Source of the DNA: Pirellulales bacterium
GTDB taxonomy: Bacteria > Planctomycetota > Planctomycetia > Pirellulales > PALSA-1355
Length of the DNA stretch: 64,000 nt
Direction: 5' to 3'
Assembly: GCA_022844125.1 (NCBI GenBank)
Contig: JALHMI010000005.1
Location: forward strand, 186,001 to 250,000
Part shown: positions 51,001-58,306 of the stretch, one piece after another
Numbering within the stretch: the stretch's first letter is position 1
How the letters are laid out: each line of letters begins with the position of its first letter
Translations under genes and position numbers: made by a program
The notes under the pieces: generated by a model
Databases searched by the model: none
Told to the model about the DNA's origin: nothing
Seen by the model: the letters and a program-made list of their open reading frames with translations, nothing else

Positions 51001-52998
51001 GTCCGAAAAGTACAGCGCGCCGTCGGGGCCAACTTCAAAGTCGGTCGGGCGGAAGTTAGGGTCGCTGGACGAGAGCATCGGCTCGAGTTCCGTCGCCGTG
51101 AAGCTCGCGCCCTTGTCTTCGACCTTATAGCGCAAGATGCCCTGAAAGCCGATTACGTTGCCCACGAGCAGGTCGTCCTGCCACTCCTCAGGGAAGTGCT
51201 TGCTGGAGAGATACTCCATGCCGGGGCACGGCCGGGTCCGCTGCTGATAGACGGTGGGCGGCTGCGGATGCTTCTGGGGAAACTCGATATGCCCTGAGAA
51301 CAGCGCCGCGTGATACGGTACGGCGCCGGTGCCGTCGACCACGATGTCCTGCCCCCAGCGATCGAACACATGCCCGTGCGGATTGGCAAAGCCGTAGGAC
51401 ACATAGACGTCGAACTTCTGGGTTCGCGGCTCGTAGCGAAACACGCCCGCATTGGCCAATCGCGTCGACGGCTTCTGCGGCGACTCGACCTGCGAGTGAT
51501 GGAACGTCCCTTCCTGAAAATAAAGCCCGCCGCCCGGATCGAACGTGAAGCTGTTCGAACCGTGATGCGTGTCGGCCGAGTCGAGGCCGCTGATCACGTG
51601 CTCAATCGTGTCGGCCCGATCGTCGCCATCAACGTCCTTGATGAACAGCAGCTCGGGAGCGCAGGCGACGTACACGCCGCCGTTCCAGAATTCGAACCCG
51701 GTCGGATTGTGCAGCCCCTCGGCAAAGCGGATGCACTTATCGGCCTTGCCGTCGCCGTTCGTGTCTTCCAGAATCAGCAGCTTGTCGTTCAGCTCCTCTT
51801 TTGGCTTCCAATGTGGATAGCTCTCCCACACGGCTACCCACAACCGGCCCTTGGTGTCGAACGCCATCTGCACCGGATTGACCATCTCCGGAAAGTCCTC
51901 TTCCGAAGCCACCAGGTTTACCTTCAGATTCTTGCCAAGCGTCATCTTGTCGATGGCGTCGTCGCCCGGCAGGAACACGTGCTTGCCGCCCGGCAACGGG
52001 CCGGGCTTGTTCGTGATCACGTCGATAAACGGCGGCGTGTTCGAGTCGTCGACCGGAATGTCGTCGCCCAATGCGATCGCCCAGATTCGCTTGTCGCGGT
52101 TGGCAGTCATGACGTCCAGAATTTCGAGCTCACGCTGCATTACCACGCGATTGGTCTGGTCGTTGACGAACTTCAGGTCCGCTCGGCCGCCGAAGATTGA
52201 GTAGCCATCCGTCGTGCGATAGCGATTGAACCAATGGAAGTTTTTGTCAAGCACGGCCGAGCGGAGCTTGGCATACCGCGCGGTGTCCAGAGGAGCGGGG
52301 TTGTTACCGAACAGGGCCGTCATGATCTCGCCGGCAACCAGCTCGTCGCCATGCTCGTTGAGGTGGACGCCGTTGATGGTTAGCGGTGCCTTTTCCGCTT
52401 CGTAGAGCTTCAGCGTCGGATGATAAAGATCGACGAAGGCGACCCCCTTGGCCTTGGCCACCTCGGCCATCGCCTGGGTATACATCTCCAGCCGCGTGTT
52501 GTGCGCCTTGCCATCGGGCAGGTTCACGTCGCCAAAGTTCTCGAACGCGATCGGCGACACCAGCACCAGCCGCGGCGCGCTTTCGCCGTTGTACTTCTGC
52601 GCCAGCGTGTGATCGACAAACTCGGCGAGGTCCTTCTTGAACTTCTCAAGCCCCGCCGCGCCGGCGAAGGATTCGTTGTAGCCAAACATCGCCAGAATGA
52701 CGTCGGCCTTCACCCGGGCCAGATGCTCGTCCGGCGTGCCAAAGCCCTGCGAGCGCAGCCGGAGCGTCAGTTCGTCGCCCGAGAAGCCGAGGTTGCGAAT
52801 CGAGAGCTGCTGCTTCGGAAATCGCGCTTGCAGCAGGGTCTCCAGGTGCCCGTGGTGCTGCATCCGCTCGGCCAGCGTGTTGCCGAGGATGGCAATCGAG
52901 TCGCCCTGCTTGAGCTGGAGTTCAACCGCCTTGGCCGGCATCAGCCAACCGCAGACCAGAAGCAAAAACACGGGGAGCGAGCAACGGCGGACCGGCAT
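48055..52998 (-). CDS. Giant secreted SGNH / PVC-type dehydrogenase / cupredoxin / cytochrome c fusion protein
   Basis: A 1647-residue exported protein; the signal peptide spans about residues 1-24. An SGNH-like esterase domain (about 25-245) has LQLKQGDSIAILGNTLAERM and GVHLNEHGDE. A PVC-type membrane-bound dehydrogenase propeller (about 350-700) has two Ca-like loops (DTNGDGKADK, DVDGDDRADT). HEAT-like helices (about 730-1010) and an F5/8-type module (about 1070-1190) follow. An auracyanin/azurin-like cupredoxin domain has ligands His1358, Cys1426, His1431 and Met1435. A PVC cytochrome c domain with CVACH (1506-1510) and a His-rich tail (GVGHGHGH) complete it. Electrons could pass from propeller to copper to haem within one chain. 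Start 52998 matches the signal peptide. The substrate is unknown. Confidence 0.9.
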   Translation of the reverse strand: MPVRRCSLPVFLLLVCGWLMPAKAVELQLKQGDSIAILGNTLAERMQHHGHLETLLQARFPKQQLSIRNLGFSGDELTLRLRSQGFGTPDEHLARVKADVILAMFGYNESFAGAAGLEKFKKDLAEFVDHTLAQKYNGESAPRLVLVSPIAFENFGDVNLPDGKAHNTRLEMYTQAMAEVAKAKGVAFVDLYHPTLKLYEAEKAPLTINGVHLNEHGDELVAGEIMTALFGNNPAPLDTARYAKLRSAVLDKNFHWFNRYRTTDGYSIFGGRADLKFVNDQTNRVVMQRELEILDVMTANRDKRIWAIALGDDIPVDDSNTPPFIDVITNKPGPLPGGKHVFLPGDDAIDKMTLGKNLKVNLVASEEDFPEMVNPVQMAFDTKGRLWVAVWESYPHWKPKEELNDKLLILEDTNGDGKADKCIRFAEGLHNPTGFEFWNGGVYVACAPELLFIKDVDGDDRADTIEHVISGLDSADTHHGSNSFTFDPGGGLYFQEGTFHHSQVESPQKPSTRLANAGVFRYEPRTQKFDVYVSYGFANPHGHVFDRWGQDIVVDGTGAVPYHAALFSGHIEFPQKHPQPPTVYQQRTRPCPGMEYLSSKHFPEEWQDDLLVGNVIGFQGILRYKVEDKGASFTATELEPMLSSSDPNFRPTDFEVGPDGALYFSDWQNPIIGHMQHNLRDPSRDRTHGRVYRVTYEGRPLVTPQPIAGEPIAKLLDLLKEEESRVRYRARIELSARPTDDVLAAADAWVKGLDPADPKHEHHLLEALWLHQQHNRMNLPLLDRVLASKDFRARAAAVRVLVWQRDQVSDTQDRFLQLASDEHPRVRLEAVRAASFFTNAEAMEIAVVAAELPQDEYLKFVDQETRKTLDRYWQEAIGAGRAVAFKTDAGKRYWIGAAGNAQLLAMDRSAEVCREILRRPGILDADRATAIAELAKLEAKSQLDVIFAAIEALDGGATEADPSLVFDLVRQLTSRPAEELAPARARLEQLATSAKQPVLRQIGYVSLINIDKSADAAWKLATKSVSSLRDFVNAMPLVSDGSLRASLYDRIVPLVDGLPAELQSTEAGTTGRYVRIELPKRGTLTLAEVEVMSGDANVARSGQASQSTTSNGGVAARAIDGNKSGSFGDGGQTHSEEADRKPWWEVDLGSEQPIESVVVYNRNEGFLGGRLNGFTLTVLDANRQEVFKQEKIEAPREFVRLPVSGGDPAAAVRHAAMLALTSARGKEANTFALLAPHLADDRDRAATIRALQRISTADWPKDQAKPLFDTVTAAIRKVPVESRTSPDALSAMDFAYTLASLLPGSEARQARAALGELGVRVIKVGTLFERMSYDQDTIAVGAGKPVEFVFENSDLMPHNFVILKSGALEEVGLLGEATAQQPDAAKRDFVPNSPFVLLGSKLLQPRTSQKLSFTAPTQPGVYPYVCTYPGHWRRMYGALYVVADLDAYLENPEQYLASNPLPIRDELLKDRRPRTEWKYDDLAGPASQLVGRSHGSGKQIFSVAGCVACHKLEGVGAQLGPNLTELDPKWTSLEILGELIDPSKRINEKFQSHIFQLDSGKVVTGLIVEETPEVIRVVENPVVSATPTEIKPAEVEVRQKSPASIMPKGLLDKLSREEILDLVAYILAKGSAEHEVYKGGVGHGHGH

Positions 52999-53137
52999 AA
53001 CGGAAACCTTTAAGAAGGTGAGGGTTGCGGGCGTCAGGGAGGTCGGGTGGAGGGCGCCTCCCATTCTGAACGATGGGGCGGCGGCTTTCAAGCGAGTCAT
53101 ACCACCGCCAGGGCGAGCTTCCCGGGCCGCGCACTGC

Positions 53138-54397
53138 CTATTCGTGCAGCGACTCCCGGAAGAACGAGTTGCTGATCAGGATACCGCACACCAGCGCCAT
53201 CGCGATCAGCACCATGTGGAACGCCGTGTCCACGCCGACGGTAATGTCGTGCGACAAAAGCGATGCCAGGCTCCGCACGCCAAACGAACCAGGCACGAGC
53301 ATCGCCAGCCCCGGCACCGTAATCATCTGCGAGGGCTGCCGGAACGCGATCGCATACAAATTCGCGGCCGACCCTAGAAGGAACGCCGCCGCGAACGGAC
53401 CAGCGAACGGTCCGAGGTAATGCGTCCCCAGTCGGGCTGCCCCCAGCGCCAACGTCGACGCGCCGAGCGCCGCCCAGAAGTCGCGCCACCGAGCACGAAA
53501 GCGAATCATCGAGCCGAACGCCACGGCCACCAGCGCCGGGCCAATCCACCAGGCTTCGGCGTGCTTCGGCAAGTTGCCGACATAGTCGGTCTGACTGCTC
53601 GGATCGACGAGCACGGTGCCCAACACGGCGCCGAAGCCCATCACCAGCAGCGCTACGCCCACGCCGGCCAGGCGCGAACCGCCCGACGCCAGATGCCCAT
53701 GCGCGAGCTCATCCAGCCCGTCGACCAGCGCGAGCCCCGGGAGCAAGATGATCAAGCCCGAGGCGAGCGGAATCCAACCGATCAGGTCGACATCGACGCG
53801 ATAGGCCACGTTGGCGATTGACGCCGCCGCGGCCGCCGCAAACAACTGAAACAGCAGCGTTCGCGTCCGGAGCTGCTGCATCGAGACCGCGATCAGGCCC
53901 ACCGCCAACCCTACGCAAACCGCCGTGAAGATCTCGAGCTGCGCGCCGCCAAAGAACACGCTGAATGCCCCGGCACTCAGCACGTAGGCCGCGACGGTTG
54001 CCGCGTTGCCCCAGTGCGGACGGGCGCCCATCACGAAGTCGATCCGCCGCTTCGCCTCGGGCGCATCGAGCTGACCTCGCACAATCCCCCGGGCGATCGC
54101 CATCAATCGCGCGAGCCGCTCCAGATGCGATCCGCTCGGCTCGACGCGCAGGAGCATCGTCACCGGGCTCGTCTCCGGACCGACGGCCACCATCAGGCCT
54201 GTCGGCAGGGCGAATACGTGCGTGGGCGTTCCCAGTCGCTCGGCCGTCTGCGCGAGCGTCGTCTCCAACCGATGGGCCGGCAGCCCGGCCGAGTGCAGCG
54301 ACTTGGCGAGCGCGGCGATCAGCTCGACATCCGCGCGAAACGCTTCTTCCTCGACCTCGGCTCGCGACTTCCAGCGCTGTTCGTCCGGTGGTGACAT
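53138..54397 (-). CDS. ThrE-family threonine/serine exporter (fused ThrE/ThrE_2)
   Basis: A 419-residue protein. An N-terminal soluble segment (about 1-135) resembles the ThrE DUF1212 amidase-like domain (FRADVELIAALAKSLHSAGL, HVFALPTGLMVAVG). Roughly ten TM helices follow: VAAYVLSAGAFSVFFGGAQL, VCVGLAVGLIAVSMQQ, LLFQLFAAAAAASIANVAYR, LASGLIILLPGLALVDGLDE, then five more to the C-terminus. ThrE exports threonine and serine using the proton gradient. The two halves, separate genes in some bacteria, are joined here. The gene starts 18 nt after the ELWxxDGT protein gene, so they may be co-transcribed. Confidence 0.87.
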   Translation of the reverse strand: MSPPDEQRWKSRAEVEEEAFRADVELIAALAKSLHSAGLPAHRLETTLAQTAERLGTPTHVFALPTGLMVAVGPETSPVTMLLRVEPSGSHLERLARLMAIARGIVRGQLDAPEAKRRIDFVMGARPHWGNAATVAAYVLSAGAFSVFFGGAQLEIFTAVCVGLAVGLIAVSMQQLRTRTLLFQLFAAAAAASIANVAYRVDVDLIGWIPLASGLIILLPGLALVDGLDELAHGHLASGGSRLAGVGVALLVMGFGAVLGTVLVDPSSQTDYVGNLPKHAEAWWIGPALVAVAFGSMIRFRARWRDFWAALGASTLALGAARLGTHYLGPFAGPFAAAFLLGSAANLYAIAFRQPSQMITVPGLAMLVPGSFGVRSLASLLSHDITVGVDTAFHMVLIAMALVCGILISNSFFRESLHE

Positions 54398-54415
54398 AAG
54401 TACGCGAGGAGCCTT

Positions 54416-57400
54416 TTATTGTTTGCGGCCGCGCCATCTGCCGGACACCGACTCTTCGCCGTCCGAATCGTCATCGCCGAGCGCGAGGGCGAATGCCAGG
54501 TCGGCTTGACCGCCTGCAGCCCGGCGATCATCCGCGTCCGACAACGCGGACGAATGTTGCTCAAGAAGAATGTCGGCGAATTCATCCACGTCGATCATCA
54601 TCAGAATCCCGGCATTGTGGCGCGCGATCAATCGATCGGCCGCGCTCACCATCCCGTCGCGATTGAAATCCAGCACGTGGGTAATCGCCAGGTCGACGCC
54701 CACGGCAAACCGCGCCGCCAACTCGTCCCGGGCGTTGGTGGCTGTGGCCAGTGCCGTCGCTCCTTCGAAGCTGTCGCCCACGCGGCTGCCAAAGAAGAAT
54801 ACGTCACTCTCGGCGAGGCCGGTGTTGGTACTGAATTCCCCGAGGGCGTCGTTCCCTTTGACCGTCACTTGCAGCCAGGTGTTCTTGATTGCGCCGCCGG
54901 CCCAGTTGATCGTGACGCGGTCCGAACCGCCTACGCCCTCCCCTGCTCGCATGGCAACTTCCAGCGGCGCAGGCGCAAGCGTCCAGGTGTCTGGCGAACC
55001 GGTCGTTCCGACGCGGAAGATAAAGTCGTCCGCCGTTAGCTCGCCTTCAAGTCCCACAATATCGATGATCAGGCCGTTGATGCCATGCACATAGCTCGAC
55101 ACGCTGGCCGTGGTGGCAAGTCCCATGCCCGGCAAATGTGCGATCTTATCCGGCGCGATCGCGCCATCATCGGCGGCATTCGCCCCGGCATCGTCCCCGT
55201 CGAATGACGAGTCGTTGTAGAAGAGGTGGCGACCGACGACCTGCGGCGGCACGCGCAGCACCCAGGGCTCGGTTCCGATGACCGGGTCGCGATTGATGAT
55301 GTAGAGCGTGTTACCGACCGCGTAGAGGTTGTCGACCTGCAGGGAATCGTCGACCAGCACGGTGCCGTTTTCGGTGCCGTCTGATTTCCAGAGAGCATCA
55401 TCCGAGCGGAACAACAGCGTGCCGTTGACGTTTCTCAAATAGCTGGGACGAACGCCGCCGGCGCCACTGGCTTTTACGAGTGCCGTGCCTTCGACGGTTC
55501 CATCCGTTTTCCACAAGCCGCCGCCGGTGAAAAAGACCGTGCCGTCGACGTTGGTGAGCTCTTGCACATAACCAGTACGGATTGCCTGCGTGCCCGCGAC
55601 AGTTCCGTCCGTGACGAACGACTTCCGAGTCGATCCGTCCGTTGCCTGAAATATTAACTGACTGCCAATCGCCTCAGATCGCCAGTAGTCAACCATAGGC
55701 ACGAGTGGAACGGTACCTTGCTCAGTGCCGTCACTCGTCCATAGAATCTGCGTGGCGCCGACCGCCTGTACCAAATACAACCGTCCTTCGGCTGGCACAA
55801 CTCGCAAGATATTGTCATCCGACGTGCCGGGCAGCAGATCCATCACAAGCGCCGTGCCGGCCGCAGTCCCGTCACTCTTCCAAAGACTGGCCCCCGCGGA
55901 ATCTTCGATTGCGAAGTACAGAGTGCCCTGAAAGTCGACTAAACTCGACAAATGCGATGGACCATTCCGGGAAAGGTCGGTCACCGGCCAGGTTCCATCG
56001 GTTGTACCATCGCTGCGCCACAATTGTTCTCCACCGTCCGCCATCCTACCAGGAAAGTAGGCAACGCCATCAATCACCTTGATTTCGTCCGAGTAGTCGA
56101 ATAACTGAATCGCGAAATCATAAACCAGTTGCGTGCCGCTCGCTGTTCCGTCACTTCGCCACAACCCGGTCGCATAGCTGTTATCGTCGTCCGTGGCATA
56201 GAGGACTTCGAAGATCAAGATCCCATTGACGTTGGCCATGTTTCCGATGTACGAGTCGCGGGTGCCCGGAGTCAGATCTTTCACGAGGACCGTGCCACTC
56301 AAAATCCCATCCGTTCGCCACAGCTCACGGCCGTGCCAGCCATCGTCTGCCAGAAAGAACGTGGTGTCGCCAGTCGCAATGAAATCACCCGTGTTTGAGT
56401 TGCTGGCGGTTGGCGTCGAATTGATATCTTTAAGCAAGTACGTGCCTTGTGCCGTGCCGTCGGTGCGCCACGCCTCGGAACCGTAGGTGCCGTCATCGGT
56501 AACGAAAACACGAATGTCGTCAACGCCCAAATCGATCCCCTGGTTGAGGCCCATTAGTCCGCGTGAAAACTCCTTTACCAACGAAACGACGCCGTCCTCG
56601 ACGCGCCAGATGGATCTTGACTGCAGGTAATCAGCGCTGACGAATAACATTCCGTCGCCAACTGTCGCCCACGGCGCCGCGATCCAAATATCTGTGGCGA
56701 GCCCTAGATCGGCAACCAGTGCCGTTCCGATTTCGGTGCCATCGGATTGCCAGAGACCAACGTGATCACTGCTGGTGGCTTGGAAGTAAAGCAGGTCATT
56801 GTGAGCCTTGAACATGACCGGCTTAGAGCCACCAGTGGGATTGATGTCCTTAACGAGCACTGTTCCCTCGCTCGTTCCATCACTCTTCCACAATTCGAGG
56901 TTCAGGTTGCTCGATCCGCCGGCGAAATACAATTCACCATTGAAGTTGACGGTGCTGCCAATCTTGATCTGCTTGACACGTTCGGTCCCCGCGGAAGTTC
57001 CGTCGCTTTTCCATAACCAAGAGTTCGAGTTTTCGTCCGTAGCCCTGAAGTACAGGCGCCCGTCGACTTCCGTAAACAACCCTGGACTCGAGCTGCCGCT
57101 GCCATCGCGGATGTCAGCCACAAGCACCGTGCCGGCATCGGTACCGTCCGATCGCCACAGTTCCCAGCCGTGCGAACCATCGTTGGCGGAAAAGTACGCC
57201 GTATCGCCCACGAGTATAAACTCGTCTAAAGAGTCGGCAGGGCCGGGCGAAATGTCCTTGACCATCTGCGTGCCTGCCGCCGTGCCATCGCTGGTCCACA
57301 ACTCATCTCCATGCACTGAGTCTTTGGCCACGAAGAGCAGTGAATGGGACGTCGACTGCAAATAACTTGGCGACCAATTCTCACTCGTCGGTGATTCGCG

Positions 57401-57796
57401 GACAACGACCGTCCCCGCCGCAGTGCCATCGGTTGCCCACAACTGATGAAACGCGACGCCGGAAGTCGCAAAGTACAGCCGGTCATTGTAAACCGCGCCA
57501 TCGCTTGCGAAGCGGGTGCCGACGTCGGCAACGAACACTGTGCCTTCGAGCGTGCCGTCCGACTTCCAAAGTTGGCCTGACGAAGTGGTAAAGTACGCCT
57601 CGCCTCGATAAACGCCGATCACGTCCGGTCCCGAGCTCGCAGTCGTGGCGTTGATGTCCTTCAGCAGTTCGGGCACACCCGCCAGCAACCGCCGCTCTTC
57701 CAACGATTCAAATGCGGCGCGACGCGAGCCATATCCCTGAAGCGTCGAACTCGTTGAATTCAAACGATGCGTTCGCCGCACTCTGCGTCCTTGCAT
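54416..57796 (-). CDS. ELWxxDGT-repeat surface protein with planctomycete LEERRLLAG N-terminus
   Basis: A 1126-residue extracellular protein. The N-terminus carries SLEERRLLAG (about residues 33-42), a signature of large planctomycete exported proteins. About fifteen repeats of the type ELWKSDGT or QLWATDGT follow, each at about 45-50-residue spacing, then VLVKDINPT or TALVADLGL-like strands. This is the TIGR04534-type ELWxxDGT repeat, probably a beta-propeller. The C-terminal third contains FYNDSSFDGDDAGANAADDG, a beta-sandwich, and a dockerin-like DFNRDGMVSAADRLIARHNA motif. I start at 57796; the frame runs to 57880 but its extra 28 residues are Arg-rich and unlike a signal. It is probably surface-anchored or secreted. 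Confidence 0.87.
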   Translation of the reverse strand: MQGRRVRRTHRLNSTSSTLQGYGSRRAAFESLEERRLLAGVPELLKDINATTASSGPDVIGVYRGEAYFTTSSGQLWKSDGTLEGTVFVADVGTRFASDGAVYNDRLYFATSGVAFHQLWATDGTAAGTVVVRESPTSENWSPSYLQSTSHSLLFVAKDSVHGDELWTSDGTAAGTQMVKDISPGPADSLDEFILVGDTAYFSANDGSHGWELWRSDGTDAGTVLVADIRDGSGSSSPGLFTEVDGRLYFRATDENSNSWLWKSDGTSAGTERVKQIKIGSTVNFNGELYFAGGSSNLNLELWKSDGTSEGTVLVKDINPTGGSKPVMFKAHNDLLYFQATSSDHVGLWQSDGTEIGTALVADLGLATDIWIAAPWATVGDGMLFVSADYLQSRSIWRVEDGVVSLVKEFSRGLMGLNQGIDLGVDDIRVFVTDDGTYGSEAWRTDGTAQGTYLLKDINSTPTASNSNTGDFIATGDTTFFLADDGWHGRELWRTDGILSGTVLVKDLTPGTRDSYIGNMANVNGILIFEVLYATDDDNSYATGLWRSDGTASGTQLVYDFAIQLFDYSDEIKVIDGVAYFPGRMADGGEQLWRSDGTTDGTWPVTDLSRNGPSHLSSLVDFQGTLYFAIEDSAGASLWKSDGTAAGTALVMDLLPGTSDDNILRVVPAEGRLYLVQAVGATQILWTSDGTEQGTVPLVPMVDYWRSEAIGSQLIFQATDGSTRKSFVTDGTVAGTQAIRTGYVQELTNVDGTVFFTGGGLWKTDGTVEGTALVKASGAGGVRPSYLRNVNGTLLFRSDDALWKSDGTENGTVLVDDSLQVDNLYAVGNTLYIINRDPVIGTEPWVLRVPPQVVGRHLFYNDSSFDGDDAGANAADDGAIAPDKIAHLPGMGLATTASVSSYVHGINGLIIDIVGLEGELTADDFIFRVGTTGSPDTWTLAPAPLEVAMRAGEGVGGSDRVTINWAGGAIKNTWLQVTVKGNDALGEFSTNTGLAESDVFFFGSRVGDSFEGATALATATNARDELAARFAVGVDLAITHVLDFNRDGMVSAADRLIARHNAGILMMIDVDEFADILLEQHSSALSDADDRRAAGGQADLAFALALGDDDSDGEESVSGRWRGRKQ

Positions 57797-58306
57797 CTCT
57801 CGATTCTCGCCGGCCGTGGCTGCTGTCCGATGCCTCCACTCCTCATGGGGGAGCCGTCGCAGTCTAGTTGCTTGCCGCAACCACGGTCAATTGCACTCCT
57901 CAATCCCCACTCCCGCGCTGGCCTTTCGTCGCCCGAACCAATGGACGCTCCCCCGCACCCATCCGTTCATCTGCGCTCACGCTGTGGTTCTCTCTCAACT
58001 CCACCAGCGCCGTCGGCGATCCCTTCTATACTTCGCGAGCGCGTCGCTCTGGCCGCATCTCCGCCTTCACATTCGCAGCCATCTGCTCCTCCTTCCATTC
58101 CCAATCTGTGTGCATTCGTGTTCATCTGTGGTTCCGCCTTCTTCCCTCTGCCTGTTCCTCTGCGCCCCTCCGCGTCCTCAGCGGTTCATCTTCCTCACCC
58201 TCCCGCGCGGCTCCGAACCCCGGATTGAAAGGGAGCCTCCTAACTGGTCTACTGGTCGATTCTTGTGGCCGCTCGCTGTCCTTCTGTTAACCCGATTGCT
58301 CGCACC
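57797..58306. other. 510-nt divergent intergenic region containing one repeat copy
   Basis: It separates the ELWxxDGT gene (minus) from ileS (plus). The right half holds the CGCAGAG-type element at 58096-58190. Frames with cysteine- and proline-rich translations (for example around 57816-58487) come from this element and are not genes. A weak echo, ATCTGCGCTCACGCTGTGG, occurs near 57968. I see no convincing promoter or T-box for ileS. Confidence 0.55.
58096..58190. repeat. Single copy of the CGCAGAG/ACCACAGATG intergenic element
   Basis: On the minus strand it reads AACCGCTGAGGACGCGGAGG, GCGCAGAGGAACAGGCAGAG, GGAACCACAGATGAACACG, then ATGCACACAGATTGGG. The order of blocks is the same as in each arm at 11428-11700. 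Confidence 0.75.
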
